A stretch of DNA of 64,000 nt from Achromobacter veterisilvae (GCF_900496975.1 NZ_UFQC01000027.1:21022-85021), one strand, 5' to 3'; positions 54,968 to 64,000 are shown, numbered from the stretch's first letter. The notes: a model not told the origin generated them from the letters alone. Numbers and translations: made by a program.

Positions 54968-55948
54968 TCAGTTGATGTCCAGGTTGGCGCTCTTCACGGC
55001 CTCGCCCCAGCGCTTGAAGTCCTGCGCGTAGCGTTCTCCGGCCTGCGCCGCGGTCTGCGGCTCGAAGAGTTCGATGCCGGCGGTCCTGGATTTCTCGGCC
55101 AGTGCCGGGTTGCTGAGCAAAGGCATGACCGCGGCATTCATCTTCTGCACGATGGCATCCGGCGTGCCCGCGGGGAAAGCGAACATCGTCCAGGTGCCCA
55201 CCTCGAAACCCGGATAGGTCGCGGCGATCGTCGGCGCCTCGGGCGTTTCCTTGTACGACTCGGCGCCGCCGGTCGCCAGCACGCGCAGTTTTCCGTCGCG
55301 AATCAGCGGCAGGAGCGGCGCGGGGCTGTCGAACATCAGTTGCACGCGTCCGCCGATCAAGTCCGTCAGCGCCGGACCGGAACCCTTGTAGGGCACATGC
55401 GAATAATGCGTGTCCGTGCGGTTCTTGAACAACTCCATCGCCAGATGATTCGTCGTCCCGTTGCCGATGGAAGCGTAATTCAGCGGCGTTTTCGGATCCC
55501 GCCCCGCTTCGACGACGTCGGCCAGGGTCTTGTACGGAGAGTCGGCCGCCACCACCAGCAAGAGCGGCGCGCGGCCCACCATGGCCACCGGCGCGAAATC
55601 GCTCAGGGGCTTGGATTTCAGTTCTTTGTAGATATGCGGCCCGATCGCGAAAGGGCCGGTCGAGGTAAAGAGCACCGTCTCGCCCTCCTTGCCCGAGCGC
55701 GCGGCCAGATCGATGGCGATCGTGCCGCCCGCGCCGGGACGGTTTTCCACCACGAAGGGCTGGCCCGTCGCCTTCTCCAGGTCGCTGGCCATCAGGCGCG
55801 CGCTGATGTCGGTCGAATTCCCCGGAGGAAAGCCCACCAGGATGCGGACCGGCTTGGTCGGCCATGGCGTCGCGTCGGCGGCCATCGCACAGAAACTCGC
55901 GCTCGCGACGGCGAACGCCAGGGCCCAGCGGCCCAAAGCTTGAGACAT
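54968..55948 (-). CDS. Bug-family periplasmic solute-binding protein (third copy)
   Basis: Binding protein of 326 residues with signal peptide ending FCAMAAD and the Bug motif PVRILVGFPPGNSTDISARLMASDLEK; VENRPGAGGTIAIDLAARS matches the family carboxylate loop. It lies inside the amidase/aminotransferase operon, between those two genes (42- and 77-base gaps). No TctAB genes are near, so either partners are elsewhere or the protein acts as a sensor/scavenger. The ligand is probably the acid part of the substrate (inference). Confidence 0.93.
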   Translation of the reverse strand: MSQALGRWALAFAVASASFCAMAADATPWPTKPVRILVGFPPGNSTDISARLMASDLEKATGQPFVVENRPGAGGTIAIDLAARSGKEGETVLFTSTGPFAIGPHIYKELKSKPLSDFAPVAMVGRAPLLLVVAADSPYKTLADVVEAGRDPKTPLNYASIGNGTTNHLAMELFKNRTDTHYSHVPYKGSGPALTDLIGGRVQLMFDSPAPLLPLIRDGKLRVLATGGAESYKETPEAPTIAATYPGFEVGTWTMFAFPAGTPDAIVQKMNAAVMPLLSNPALAEKSRTAGIELFEPQTAAQAGERYAQDFKRWGEAVKSANLDIN

Positions 55949-55990
55949 TTCTTTCCCCTGATATTGTGTTTACAGAAAAACCAACAATGG

Positions 55991-57388
55991 CTAGAACGCC
56001 GGATCCACCACGCGTGGCTTGAAACCGTCGGCCTCGATATCGGCGGCCGCGTCCAGGCACAGGTCCTCCCGGAATCGCCCCGCGACCACCTGTACGCCCA
56101 CCGGCACGCCGTCCTCCACGCCCGTTGCCACGGACACCCCGGGCACTCCCACGAACGCCGTTCCCATCAGCGGGACTTGCGCTTCCCAGACGCGCCGGTA
56201 CGCCGCCTCGTCCCCCATGTCCAGTTCATCGGGAAAAGGCAGTTCGCCGGACACGGGCATCAGCAGCACCGGGTAGTCCTCGAAGAAAAGCTGCCACTCG
56301 CGCAACATCGTCATGCGGCGCGTCAGCGCGTCCGAGAACGTGGCGGCGTCCATGCCGGCCACTTGCTTGCGCTGCCCCGCCAAGGCCGCCAGCGCGCCCG
56401 GATCCTCTTCTTTCAACGCCTTGGCCCAACGGCTGTCGAAGCCGTCGCCCATCCATAGATACACATGCTCAATAGCAGCCTCGCGCAACGGCGGCACGTC
56501 GTCCACGCGGCTTACCCGCCAGCCGCGATCGCGCAGACGCTGCGCGGCTTCTTCCAGTGCGCGCACCACGCGCGGGTCCGTATCCATTCCCGCCGGATGC
56601 GTGCACAAGGCCGCAAGGCGAGGCGCCGCCGGTCCGCGCAAAGGCGCCGGCACCCACACCGGATCGCGCGCGTCGCCTTGCGCCATCACCTCCAGCGCCA
56701 GCCGAAGATCGGCCACGCTGCGGGCGATGGGGCCGGACACCGACATGAACTGCTGTCCGATGCCGCGCACTGGCGAACTCGCATTGAAATAGCTGATCCG
56801 GCCCGGGGTCGGGCGCAGGCCGTGCACGCCACAGGCATAGGCCGGATAGCGCACCGAGCCGGCGATGTCGGTCCCGTGGCCGATGGCGCCCAGGCCCGCC
56901 GCGACCGCGGCGCTGGCGCCGCCCGAGGATCCGCCAGGCGTCAAGCCCGCGCGATGCGGATTGCGCGTTGAACCGTACAGACGATTGCTCGTGAACCAGC
57001 GCAGTGAAAACGACGGCGTGTTCGTCCGGCCCAGGGGCACGGCCCCCGCCGCCTTGAAATGCGACACCAGCGGGTTGTCTTCCGTGGCTATCTGATCGCG
57101 CTGCAAGCGCAATCCGTTCGTGGTCGCGAAGCCGGCCTCGTCCGCCACGACCTTGATCGTCACCGGCACGCCGGCCAGCACACCCGCGCCGCGTCCCGCC
57201 ACCCGCGCGCTGTCCACCGCGCGCGCCGCGGCCAACACCCGCTCGGCCTGAAAATCCACGATCGCATTCAGCGCCGGGTTCACCGATTCCAATCGCGCCA
57301 GGGCGCTGCGGGCGACCTCTTCGGCGCTGAAATCTCCCGATCGCACGCCCGCGGCGATCTCCGTGGCGCCAAGCTCCCAATGATTCAT
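55991..57388 (-). CDS. Amidase-signature-family hydrolase
   Basis: Amidase of 465 residues with the Ser-Ser-Lys triad: K79 (VPVTIKVVAD), cis-Ser in TPGGSSGGASA (about 154) and nucleophile S178 (DIAGSVRYPAYACG). The ATG at 57388 has GGAA upstream; an ATG at 57400 adds four residues. First gene of the amine/amide operon. It would split an amide bond to release a carboxylic acid and an amine or ammonia, feeding the aminotransferase and dehydrogenase. Substrate specificity is not readable. Confidence 0.92.
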   Translation of the reverse strand: MNHWELGATEIAAGVRSGDFSAEEVARSALARLESVNPALNAIVDFQAERVLAAARAVDSARVAGRGAGVLAGVPVTIKVVADEAGFATTNGLRLQRDQIATEDNPLVSHFKAAGAVPLGRTNTPSFSLRWFTSNRLYGSTRNPHRAGLTPGGSSGGASAAVAAGLGAIGHGTDIAGSVRYPAYACGVHGLRPTPGRISYFNASSPVRGIGQQFMSVSGPIARSVADLRLALEVMAQGDARDPVWVPAPLRGPAAPRLAALCTHPAGMDTDPRVVRALEEAAQRLRDRGWRVSRVDDVPPLREAAIEHVYLWMGDGFDSRWAKALKEEDPGALAALAGQRKQVAGMDAATFSDALTRRMTMLREWQLFFEDYPVLLMPVSGELPFPDELDMGDEAAYRRVWEAQVPLMGTAFVGVPGVSVATGVEDGVPVGVQVVAGRFREDLCLDAAADIEADGFKPRVVDPAF

Positions 57389-57672
57389 CACACGTTCCAT
57401 CTGCCGGCCGGCCCCGAGAACCGCGCCGAATTCCTGGCGGCGCCCCTTGCGCCAACCGTACGGGCATCTTACGTACCGATCCGCCCGGGCCAAAAGCCGT
57501 CAGTGGAGAAGCTGGGTTATCGAAAAGAGAAAGGACCGCGGCCATTTCGTGACAAAGACGCCACATCCGTGGAAACCCTCTGGACAATGCGGCGTTATCA
57601 GATATTTCATATGCAGACAAAATGCAATCTTCGAATTGCATCCGGCTCCCCACTGAAAGAGAGGCATGCGCC

Positions 57673-59319
57673 ATGCGAGTGAATCTCCCGATTACCGACC
57701 ATGAGTTCGTACTGCATGACGATCAATATCTGATCTCGAAGACAGATTTAAAGGGACGCATCACATACTGCAATCCCGCATTCGTGGAAATCAGCGGTTT
57801 CACGCGGGAAGAGCTGCTGGGAAAAGCCCACAATATCGTCCGCCATCCGGATATGCCGCCCGCGGTGTTCGAGGATATGTGGGACACCCTGAACGCGGGC
57901 AGGCCGTGGCTGGCGGTGGTGAAGAACAGGCACAAGTCCGGCGGTTTCTATTGGGTGCTGGCGAACGCGATGCCGGTCATAGAGGCCGGCGAGGTCACGG
58001 GCTACGCCTCGGTGCGCATCAAGGCCTCGCGCCAGCAAATAGAAGATGCGGAGCATTTTTACGCCCAGGTGGCCGCCGGGCAGCTCGGCGGCTATGCGCT
58101 GCAGGCCGGCCAGCGAACCGCCGTCGGCTGGAGGAAGTGGCTGCGCGCCGCGGCCTATCCGCTGCGCAGCGGCATCGTGCCAGCCACGCTGCGCGGCACC
58201 GCGCTGCTGTGCGCGCTGGCGGCGATACCCACCCATCTCCTGCTTTCCGCCCGCGAAGACGTTTCGCGTCCGGCCTGGTGGGCCGTGTACGGGGGCTGTG
58301 CGCTGGCGGCCATGCTGGCCTCGGCGATGCGGGCCGGGCGTTTCGTCAAGCAACTGAGAACAGCCGAGGAAGTGGCGAGGCAGATCGCCGCGGGGAATCT
58401 CGTCAATGAAATCGATACGGATATTAAAGGGGAAGCGCGCAATCTGTACTTCTACCTGGATATCATGCGCAAGAGCCTGACAGGCATTTCCACCGAGGTC
58501 GCTTCCCAAACGACCCGCCATGCCGGCACCATCGCCAAACTGCACGCGGACAGCAGCGACTTGGCAAGCCACACCAGCGACCAACGCGATTCGCTGCAGG
58601 ACACCGCCGCCAGCGTGGCGCAACTGGCCGCTACCGTTGCGCGCAATACGGAGAGCGCGGCGTCCGCCTCGGCGCTGGCCAGGGAAAGCCAGACTGCCGC
58701 GACGCAGGGCGGCGAGACGGTCGGCCAGATGGTCTCGACGATGCAGGCGATCAATGAAGGGTCCAGGAAGATAGCGGAGATCGTCTCCGTCATCGAAGGC
58801 ATCGCCTTCCAGACCAATATCCTTGCGCTCAACGCCGCGGTCGAGGCCGCGAGGGCCGGCGATCAGGGCAAGGGGTTCGCCGTCGTCGCGGGGGAAGTGC
58901 GCAGCCTGGCCCAGCGCACGACGCAGGCGGCGAAGGAGATCAAGACGCTGATCGACACGTCGGTGACCCAGATGTCCGTGGGGTCGAGCCAGGCCAGCAC
59001 GGCGGGGACCGCCATGCAAGAGATCATCCAGTCCGTCGATCGGGTCAGCCAGTTCATGGCCGAGATCGCCCATGCTTCGGGCGAGCAGGCGGCCGGGGTC
59101 GACACCATCAGCGCGGCGGTCGCCAAAATGGAGAACCTGGTGCACAAGAACGCCTCGCTGGTGGAGGAATTGGCCGGCGTTGCCCAGCATCTTGGCGCCG
59201 AGTCTAGCTCCATGGTCGACACTATCGGCGTGTTCCATACGCAGGCAGGCAAGGAACGGGCCGTCATGCCTGCGCAAAAGGCGCCGCCGCTGCGCCTGGC
59301 GGCGGCGCATTCAGCGTAG
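57673..59319 (+). CDS. Aer-like methyl-accepting chemotaxis protein with PAS domain
   Basis: Chemoreceptor of 548 residues. N-terminal PAS domain (about 1-115, DLKGRITYCNPAFVEISGFT and RHPDMPPAVFEDMW, as in energy-taxis receptor Aer), two close hydrophobic segments (about 165-215) anchoring it to the inner membrane, and a signalling domain whose hairpin tip reads EGIAFQTNILALNAAVEAAR with GFAVVAGEVRSLAQR after it. No periplasmic sensor, so it likely reads redox or energy state through the PAS. The last codons contain a perfect 10-bp stem (59281-59290 / 59299-59308). It is divergent from the amidase operon with 284 bases between. Confidence 0.93.
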   Translation: MRVNLPITDHEFVLHDDQYLISKTDLKGRITYCNPAFVEISGFTREELLGKAHNIVRHPDMPPAVFEDMWDTLNAGRPWLAVVKNRHKSGGFYWVLANAMPVIEAGEVTGYASVRIKASRQQIEDAEHFYAQVAAGQLGGYALQAGQRTAVGWRKWLRAAAYPLRSGIVPATLRGTALLCALAAIPTHLLLSAREDVSRPAWWAVYGGCALAAMLASAMRAGRFVKQLRTAEEVARQIAAGNLVNEIDTDIKGEARNLYFYLDIMRKSLTGISTEVASQTTRHAGTIAKLHADSSDLASHTSDQRDSLQDTAASVAQLAATVARNTESAASASALARESQTAATQGGETVGQMVSTMQAINEGSRKIAEIVSVIEGIAFQTNILALNAAVEAARAGDQGKGFAVVAGEVRSLAQRTTQAAKEIKTLIDTSVTQMSVGSSQASTAGTAMQEIIQSVDRVSQFMAEIAHASGEQAAGVDTISAAVAKMENLVHKNASLVEELAGVAQHLGAESSSMVDTIGVFHTQAGKERAVMPAQKAPPLRLAAAHSA

Positions 59320-59416
59320 CGGGGCTGTGCGCGCGGCGGCATGCTTCAATGGCGTTTTCGCGGAAGCTCGTCGCGCGGTGCGCGAGCGCGAGTGCCGCTG
59401 CGCAGGGAAACGTAGA

Positions 59417-60637
59417 GTGAAGAAGACCAGGGATTATTGGTTTGGCATAGTCATTTCCTTCCTGTTGGCGGGCCTGCTGGCCTTCCTGGGCGTCGCGGCC
59501 GTGAGCAGCAAGGGCCTGGGCTGGGGCGCGGCGGCGCTGGCGGCCTACGCGGTCATGTTCGGCGGACCGCTGGCCATCTTGCTGGCGGTGACCTGGATCG
59601 TGTACCTGGCGCGGGACCGCAGGAACGTGCCGGGGCACGTCCATGCGCTGATGTTCGTCCCCACGCTGCTGGCCGCGCTGATCGTTCCGGTCAGCGAATC
59701 CATCCGGAAGAGCCAGTGGGACAGTTTTCGCGAGTCGCACCCCGCGATCGCCGAGACGCACGTCAACCTGAGCGGCCGCACGATCTGGCTGGATACCCGC
59801 GAGGCTTCCGCGGCTTCCGGCGCGTCTCCCTACATGGAGCCCGCGTCGGCCGACAATCGCAATTTCTCCAGGTTCCGCCGCTATCCGGGGCCGGACGCCT
59901 TGGCCAAGGGCGTGTTTCCCTATGACGGCGCGCGCCTGAAGGAAGCGGCCGCGCGCTATGTCTACCTGGACCAGGCGGGCGCGCCCGGCGCCTCCTTGCC
60001 GCTGCGCCGCCTGCCGTATCCCGATCTGGGGAAACTGCCCTCCGCGTATGCCTACGGCGAGGCCGGGCTGCTGGTGTACCAGTATTTCCATTACGCCGAC
60101 CGCGTCGAAGTGGCGCCGGGCATCGCCCGCTTTTCGCTGATGACCGAGCAGGCGATGGAGTCGGCGCGCATTCCCGGGCTGGCGATTTTCGGCATGGCCA
60201 ACTACACGCCCGAGACGATGGCCAGGGTGGAGATCAACGGCCAGGCATACGATATGGGCGGCGATGCCGCGGGCAGCCTGTTGGGGCATCCCTGCCATCT
60301 GTCCCATGGCGGCAGTCCGGTGCTGCTCGACCTGGACCAGCCGGTGCGCATACGCTGGCAGACCTTGGAAGAGCCGGGAGCCTGGCGCGAAGCGGCGGTG
60401 GCCGTGCCCGCCTTCGGCAAGGCCGGCAAGGCCGACTCCGGCGCGGGCTTGGTGCGCGTGCGCCTGTACTTCCTGCCCGATGGAACGGTGGCCGCCGAGC
60501 GCTACCAGGAGATCCGTTCACGCAGGGACGAACTCGCGATCCGCGCCACGGGGCTGCCGCCTTCCGCGCGGCCCCATGTGTCCTGCGGGGCCTATGCCGG
60601 CTACAACCCGCAGACCGTGCGGTTGTTGGGCGACTGA
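59417..60637 (+). CDS. Inner-membrane protein with large periplasmic domain, function unknown
   Basis: Protein of 406 residues read from a GTG at 59417 with AGGGAAA upstream. Three hydrophobic segments near the start (about 8-32, 38-62 and 78-95) are followed by some 300 residues of hydrophilic, beta-rich sequence (GVFPYDGARLKEAAARYVYLD, then GLAIFGMANYTPETMARVEING). No catalytic motif, no Cys pair, no known domain recognised. It follows the chemoreceptor by 97 bases on the same strand and may be co-transcribed; a link to taxis is not supported by its sequence. Confidence 0.82.
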   Translation: MKKTRDYWFGIVISFLLAGLLAFLGVAAVSSKGLGWGAAALAAYAVMFGGPLAILLAVTWIVYLARDRRNVPGHVHALMFVPTLLAALIVPVSESIRKSQWDSFRESHPAIAETHVNLSGRTIWLDTREASAASGASPYMEPASADNRNFSRFRRYPGPDALAKGVFPYDGARLKEAAARYVYLDQAGAPGASLPLRRLPYPDLGKLPSAYAYGEAGLLVYQYFHYADRVEVAPGIARFSLMTEQAMESARIPGLAIFGMANYTPETMARVEINGQAYDMGGDAAGSLLGHPCHLSHGGSPVLLDLDQPVRIRWQTLEEPGAWREAAVAVPAFGKAGKADSGAGLVRVRLYFLPDGTVAAERYQEIRSRRDELAIRATGLPPSARPHVSCGAYAGYNPQTVRLLGD

Positions 60638-60671
60638 AGACCGGATTGCGTCGCCGCCGGCCTTCGGCTCT

Positions 60672-63164
60672 TCAATAAGTGCCGCGCAGCGTCAGCATCC
60701 AGTTGCGCGGCGCGCCATACCAGTTGCCGCCGGCCGCGTCGCCCACGCGCTCGTAGTAGACCTTGTCGAATAGGTTGTTGGCATTGAGCGTCAGGGACCA
60801 GCTTGGGTCGAAACGGTATTGCGCCATCAGGCCGACCACGGCGTAGCCGGATTGGGCGAACTTGTACGGGGTGGCGTCGCCGTTCGGCGCATAGACCGCC
60901 CCGGACACGAAGGTGGAACTCTGCACGACGGCATTGCCGCCGACGCGCCAGCGCGACAGCGAACCGGGCAGCGTGTAGGCGGTGGAGAGTTTGAACAGAT
61001 GGCGCGGAGTGACCGTGCTGAAAACGGTGCCTTCGCTCTTGTCCTTGGAATTGTTGAAGGTGTAGCCCAGGGCGACCTCCCAGCCCGGCGTGACTTCGCC
61101 GCCGATTTCCAGGTCCACGCCGCGGCTCACGACCTTGCCCTGCGCCTGGTAGCAGCAGTTGCCGGCCCAGGGGTCGCTGGATTCCGGGTAGCGCGGGTCG
61201 ACCACGCCGGTGCCGGTGCGTTCGACGTTGAACAGGCTCAGCGTGGCGTTCAGGCGGCCATCCATCAGCTCGCCCTTGAGCCCCGCCTCGTAGCTCTTGC
61301 CCTTGATGGCGGTCAGGGAAGAGCCGGGCGGGGGGCCGGACTTCAGCAGGCCCTGGGGTTTATGGATGGTGGAATAGCTGGCATAGACGGACCAACTGTC
61401 GTTGAGGTCGTAGATGATTCCGCCGTACGGCGTGGTCTTGGTGGGTTCTTCATAATCGGTGCGCGACGACACTTCCCAGGCGGACGCGCCATCGGGCCGG
61501 TCGGACACGCTCTGGAAGAACTTGTAGCGGCTCATGCGCGCGCCGGCGATCAGGTGCAGGCGCGAAGTCGGGTTGATGCGCAGCACGCCATAGATGCCTT
61601 TCTGCTCCTGGCCCCAGGGGTCATAGCGCAGGGTGAGCGGCACGTTCAGGTCCGGATTCCAGGCGTTGCGGTCGAACACGTTGACCGGAACCTGCCAGTT
61701 GTCCGCCGGCTTGCCGGTGTTCCATCTGCCTTCGGCGCGTTGCCAGTCGGCGCCGAGCAGGATCTCGTGGCTTTGCCCGAACAGGTCGAAGCTGCCGCTG
61801 AGATTGGCGTCGAACACGGTTTGCTCGTTGTCCATGACGTAGCGGCCGCCGCCCCAGCTCGAGCCCGAACCGTCGGCGGGATCGATGGCGCCATAGCCGA
61901 AGGCCGTGGTCGAGCGCATGTTGCGGCGCTCTTGCGTGTAGTTGAGCTTGAGCTTCCAGCGGTCGAGGAAGCGTTGCTCCAGTTGCGCGAAGATCTGCTT
62001 GTTTTCGCCGGTCGCCAGTGCCCAGGGCTGGGTCAGGCTGGCCGAACGCGACAGGCCGATGTCGCTGCCGTCGGCATAGCGCGGCAGGCCGCTGCCATAG
62101 CCGCGTTCGCGCGTCTTGGTGTAGCTGCCGCCGACCGTCAGCAGCGTGTCGCGCGTTAGATCCGCTTCCAGCACGCCGTAGAGCATCGGGGATTCGCTGT
62201 GCCGGTCGTCCAGGTAGGAATCGCTGTTGCCGTACACCGCCACGGCGCGGCCGCGAAGGCGGCCGTCGAAGCCGAGCGGGCCGGTGGCGTCGATCATGCT
62301 GCGGTAATTGTCCCAGCTTCCCGCCGACGCTTCCATGGTCAACTGGTACTCGGCCAAGGGGCGCTTGCGCACCAGGTTGATGATGCCGCCGGGGTCGCCC
62401 ATGCCGCCCAGCAGGCCCGACGCGCCGCGCATGACTTCGACGCGATCGTAGAACGCCAGGTCCTGCGCGCCATCGTAGGTGTACGCGCCCAGCGCCAGGG
62501 GGGCGCCGCCGTCGATCTGCATGCTGGTGATCTGGAAGCCGCGCGAAAAGAAATTGTAGGAGTTGTAGGCCGCGCGCTGCACCGTGATGCCGGCCGCGTG
62601 GGCCAGCGCGTCGCTGACGCTGGTGAGGTGCTCGTCGTCGATCTGCTGCCGCGTCACCACCGACACGGACTGCGGCACCTCGCGGAAGGCCAGGTCGGTC
62701 TTGGACGCGGTGCTGGTGACGCGGCTGGTGTAGGAGCCGGTGCCTTCGGTGGTGCCGTCTTCGGCGCGGCGGGCGGTCACGGTGATGGCCGAGAGCGTGG
62801 CCGCGTCCAGATTGTCCGGTTCGCGCTCGATCACGGCCTTGCCGTTCTCCACGACGGCGATCAGGCCGCTGCCGGCCAGCAGGCGGTCCAGCGCCTGCTG
62901 CGGGGTGAGCCGCCCGGCCACGGGCGGCGCGGTCTTGCCGGCGACGAGCGCGGGGTCGTAAAGCAGTTCCATGGACGTTTGCCGTCCCAATTCCACCAGG
63001 GCTTCGTGCAGCGGCTGGCGGGCGGAATTGATCACCATGGCGGCGTCGGCAGCCAAGGTGGCGGCGGGGGCCGCCGTCAAGGAAAGCAGGGCGAGGGACA
63101 GGCGTCCCAGCAGGAAGCGTGCGCGCGCCGGCTGGCGGCGGTTGCGGGAAGGCAGGAAGGTCAT
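60672..63164 (-). CDS. TonB-dependent siderophore receptor with signalling domain
   Basis: Third receptor of the window, 830 residues. Signal peptide (to about 37), STN signalling domain (about 45-95, PLHEALVELGRQTSMELLYD), TonB-box-like SAITVTARR, plug with VEVMRGASGLLGGMGDPGGIIN (about 240-265) and barrel ending WMLTLRGTY. The two Cys in PWAGNCCYQAQ and overall wording are close to the FpvA/FoxA group and to the receptor at 34500. The ATG at 63164 follows GGAA. Regulated by the FecR whose gene starts at the right edge. Confidence 0.92.
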   Translation of the reverse strand: MTFLPSRNRRQPARARFLLGRLSLALLSLTAAPAATLAADAAMVINSARQPLHEALVELGRQTSMELLYDPALVAGKTAPPVAGRLTPQQALDRLLAGSGLIAVVENGKAVIEREPDNLDAATLSAITVTARRAEDGTTEGTGSYTSRVTSTASKTDLAFREVPQSVSVVTRQQIDDEHLTSVSDALAHAAGITVQRAAYNSYNFFSRGFQITSMQIDGGAPLALGAYTYDGAQDLAFYDRVEVMRGASGLLGGMGDPGGIINLVRKRPLAEYQLTMEASAGSWDNYRSMIDATGPLGFDGRLRGRAVAVYGNSDSYLDDRHSESPMLYGVLEADLTRDTLLTVGGSYTKTRERGYGSGLPRYADGSDIGLSRSASLTQPWALATGENKQIFAQLEQRFLDRWKLKLNYTQERRNMRSTTAFGYGAIDPADGSGSSWGGGRYVMDNEQTVFDANLSGSFDLFGQSHEILLGADWQRAEGRWNTGKPADNWQVPVNVFDRNAWNPDLNVPLTLRYDPWGQEQKGIYGVLRINPTSRLHLIAGARMSRYKFFQSVSDRPDGASAWEVSSRTDYEEPTKTTPYGGIIYDLNDSWSVYASYSTIHKPQGLLKSGPPPGSSLTAIKGKSYEAGLKGELMDGRLNATLSLFNVERTGTGVVDPRYPESSDPWAGNCCYQAQGKVVSRGVDLEIGGEVTPGWEVALGYTFNNSKDKSEGTVFSTVTPRHLFKLSTAYTLPGSLSRWRVGGNAVVQSSTFVSGAVYAPNGDATPYKFAQSGYAVVGLMAQYRFDPSWSLTLNANNLFDKVYYERVGDAAGGNWYGAPRNWMLTLRGTY

Positions 63165-63265
63165 GGGAGGTTGTTCCAACGGGTTTGCCGCGGCTTGCGA
63201 TTCAAGCCGGCACTCATGGGTAACGAGTGCGGAACGGCCGGAAACCCTGAAGATCCCGTCGGGAA

Positions 63266-63285
63266 AAATTGAAACAAATTGAAAC
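63266..63285. repeat. 10-bp tandem direct repeat after fecR
   Basis: AAATTGAAAC occurs twice in tandem between fecR and the third receptor gene, about 100 bases upstream of the receptor start. It may be chance AT-rich sequence or part of the receptor promoter. Confidence 0.5.
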
Positions 63286-64000
63286 TACGGGGTGGGCGTC
63301 AGCACATAGCGTCCTTGCCCTTCGGCCTGGACGCGCACGGGCGCGATACGGGGCAGCAGCTCCAGCAGGGTGCTCGGAGAGTCCACGTTCAAGGTCCCCG
63401 CGACCCTCACCCGCGCCAGGCGGGCGCCATCCAGCCGGATGACGAAGGGCGCGTAGCGGTTGAGTTCGGCCACGGCCTGGGGCAGGGGCGTGTTGTTGAA
63501 AACGATCCGGCCTTCGCGCCACGCCGTGGCGGCAGCCACGTCGACGGCGGCCGCCGGCGTCAGCCCGTCGCGGGTGGCGAGCAGGCCCTGGCCCGGCCCC
63601 AGCGTTTCGCGGCGCCAGAACGCCCAGCCGGCGGCCCGGACTTCGACCGAGCCCGAGCTGACCGAGACTTCGGTGGCGTCCTCCCGCCTGCGGACATTGA
63701 AGCGCGTGCCCGTCACGCGCACGGCCGCCAGTCCGGCGCGCACGACGAAGGGGCGCGACGCGTCGGCGGACACGGAGAAACTGGCCTCGCCCGCCTCGAG
63801 ATCGACCTCGCGGCGGTCGGCGTAATAGCGCACCACGGCCCGGCTGTCGGTGTTCAGGTCGATCGACGTCCGGTCGGGGAGGGCCACGGTCCGGCGCTGG
63901 CCGTGCGCGGTGGCCAGCGCCTGTTCGAAGCCGGCCGGGCCCTGCCAGCGCAGGCCGACGGCGAGACCGCCGGCCGCCAGCGCGCCCGCGCCGGCCAGCG
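63285..64000 (-). CDS. fecR: FecR-family regulator (C-terminal part, cut by window edge)
   Basis: About 238 codons visible, open at the right edge, so the cytoplasmic sigma-binding domain and the fecI gene lie outside. Visible parts: transmembrane helix near the edge, then the periplasmic motif TVALPDRTSIDLNTDSRAVV, the conserved VTGTRFNVRRRED and a C-terminal STN-like segment (WREGRIVFNNTPLPQAVAELNRYAP) that pairs with the receptor. The shorter ATG/GTG-like start inside is not the true start. Confidence 0.9.
   Translation of the reverse strand, partial: LAGAGALAAGGLAVGLRWQGPAGFEQALATAHGQRRTVALPDRTSIDLNTDSRAVVRYYADRREVDLEAGEASFSVSADASRPFVVRAGLAAVRVTGTRFNVRRREDATEVSVSSGSVEVRAAGWAFWRRETLGPGQGLLATRDGLTPAAAVDVAAATAWREGRIVFNNTPLPQAVAELNRYAPFVIRLDGARLARVRVAGTLNVDSPSTLLELLPRIAPVRVQAEGQGRYVLTPTP

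Noticed and set aside
53556..56060. 834-residue fusion ahead of the aminotransferase
   Set aside because: The upstream part is a frame-shifted reading of the Bug gene; the family N-terminus starts at 54890.
59281..59308. 10-bp stem in the last codons of the chemoreceptor gene
   Set aside because: Falls in the coding sequence for an Ala/Arg-rich tail and lacks a T-run; not called as a terminator.

Overview
The window is high-GC DNA from a betaproteobacterium, most likely Alcaligenaceae (Bordetella/Achromobacter group). The basis is by-eye similarity: a groES-groEL pair under a CIRCE element, many LysR regulators, several Bug-type (TctC-like) binding proteins without membrane partners, and repeated FecI/FecR/TonB-receptor cassettes. 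No search was run. I saw no tRNA, rRNA, CRISPR array, insertion sequence or phage gene.

Layout. 1-2677: the start of a type II NADH dehydrogenase, diacylglycerol kinase and a mannitol-dehydrogenase-family enzyme. 2686-12146: a minus-strand catabolic operon that begins at a consensus promoter and a 16-bp palindrome. It encodes four consecutive enzymes of 3-hydroxyanthranilate ring cleavage (nbaE, nbaF, nbaC, nbaD) with a LysR regulator, followed by a complete branched-chain-type ABC importer. 12213-16809: a fecI-fecR-TonB receptor cassette with a divergent marR. 16824-20030: a BrkB-type membrane protein, then groEL/groES with a terminator and HrcA operator. 20418-23598: an MFS transporter, a stand-alone heme O synthase (cyoE) and a LysR regulator. 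23656-31957: a tripartite RND efflux operon, a divergent GlxA/AraC-type regulator and an SDR oxidoreductase.

32279-38720: a second iron cassette (fecI, fecR, TonB receptor) with Fur-box-like sites. A 13-bp hairpin separates it from a PepSY inner-membrane protein and two small exported or anchored proteins of unknown function. 38747-47744: a plus-strand catabolic operon flanked by two LysR genes, with two Bug binding proteins, an MmgE/PrpD protein, two 3-hydroxyisobutyrate-dehydrogenase-like enzymes, an SDR, a cupin and a NIPSNAP protein; I know no pathway with this set. 47754-57388: a minus-strand operon with amidase, Bug protein, class III aminotransferase, aldehyde dehydrogenase and a polyamine-type ABC importer, which together suit uptake and breakdown of an amino-amide or polyamine conjugate. 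57673-64000: a PAS-containing chemoreceptor, a membrane protein of unknown function, and the distal part of a third fecR/TonB-receptor cassette cut by the right edge.

The window is therefore mostly accessory metabolism and nutrient acquisition (aromatic and amine catabolism, siderophore uptake, efflux), with groESL as the only clear housekeeping locus. The least described units are the nba-Liv operon, the Bug/PrpD/dehydrogenase operon, the amidase/aminotransferase/polyamine-ABC operon and the PepSY module.
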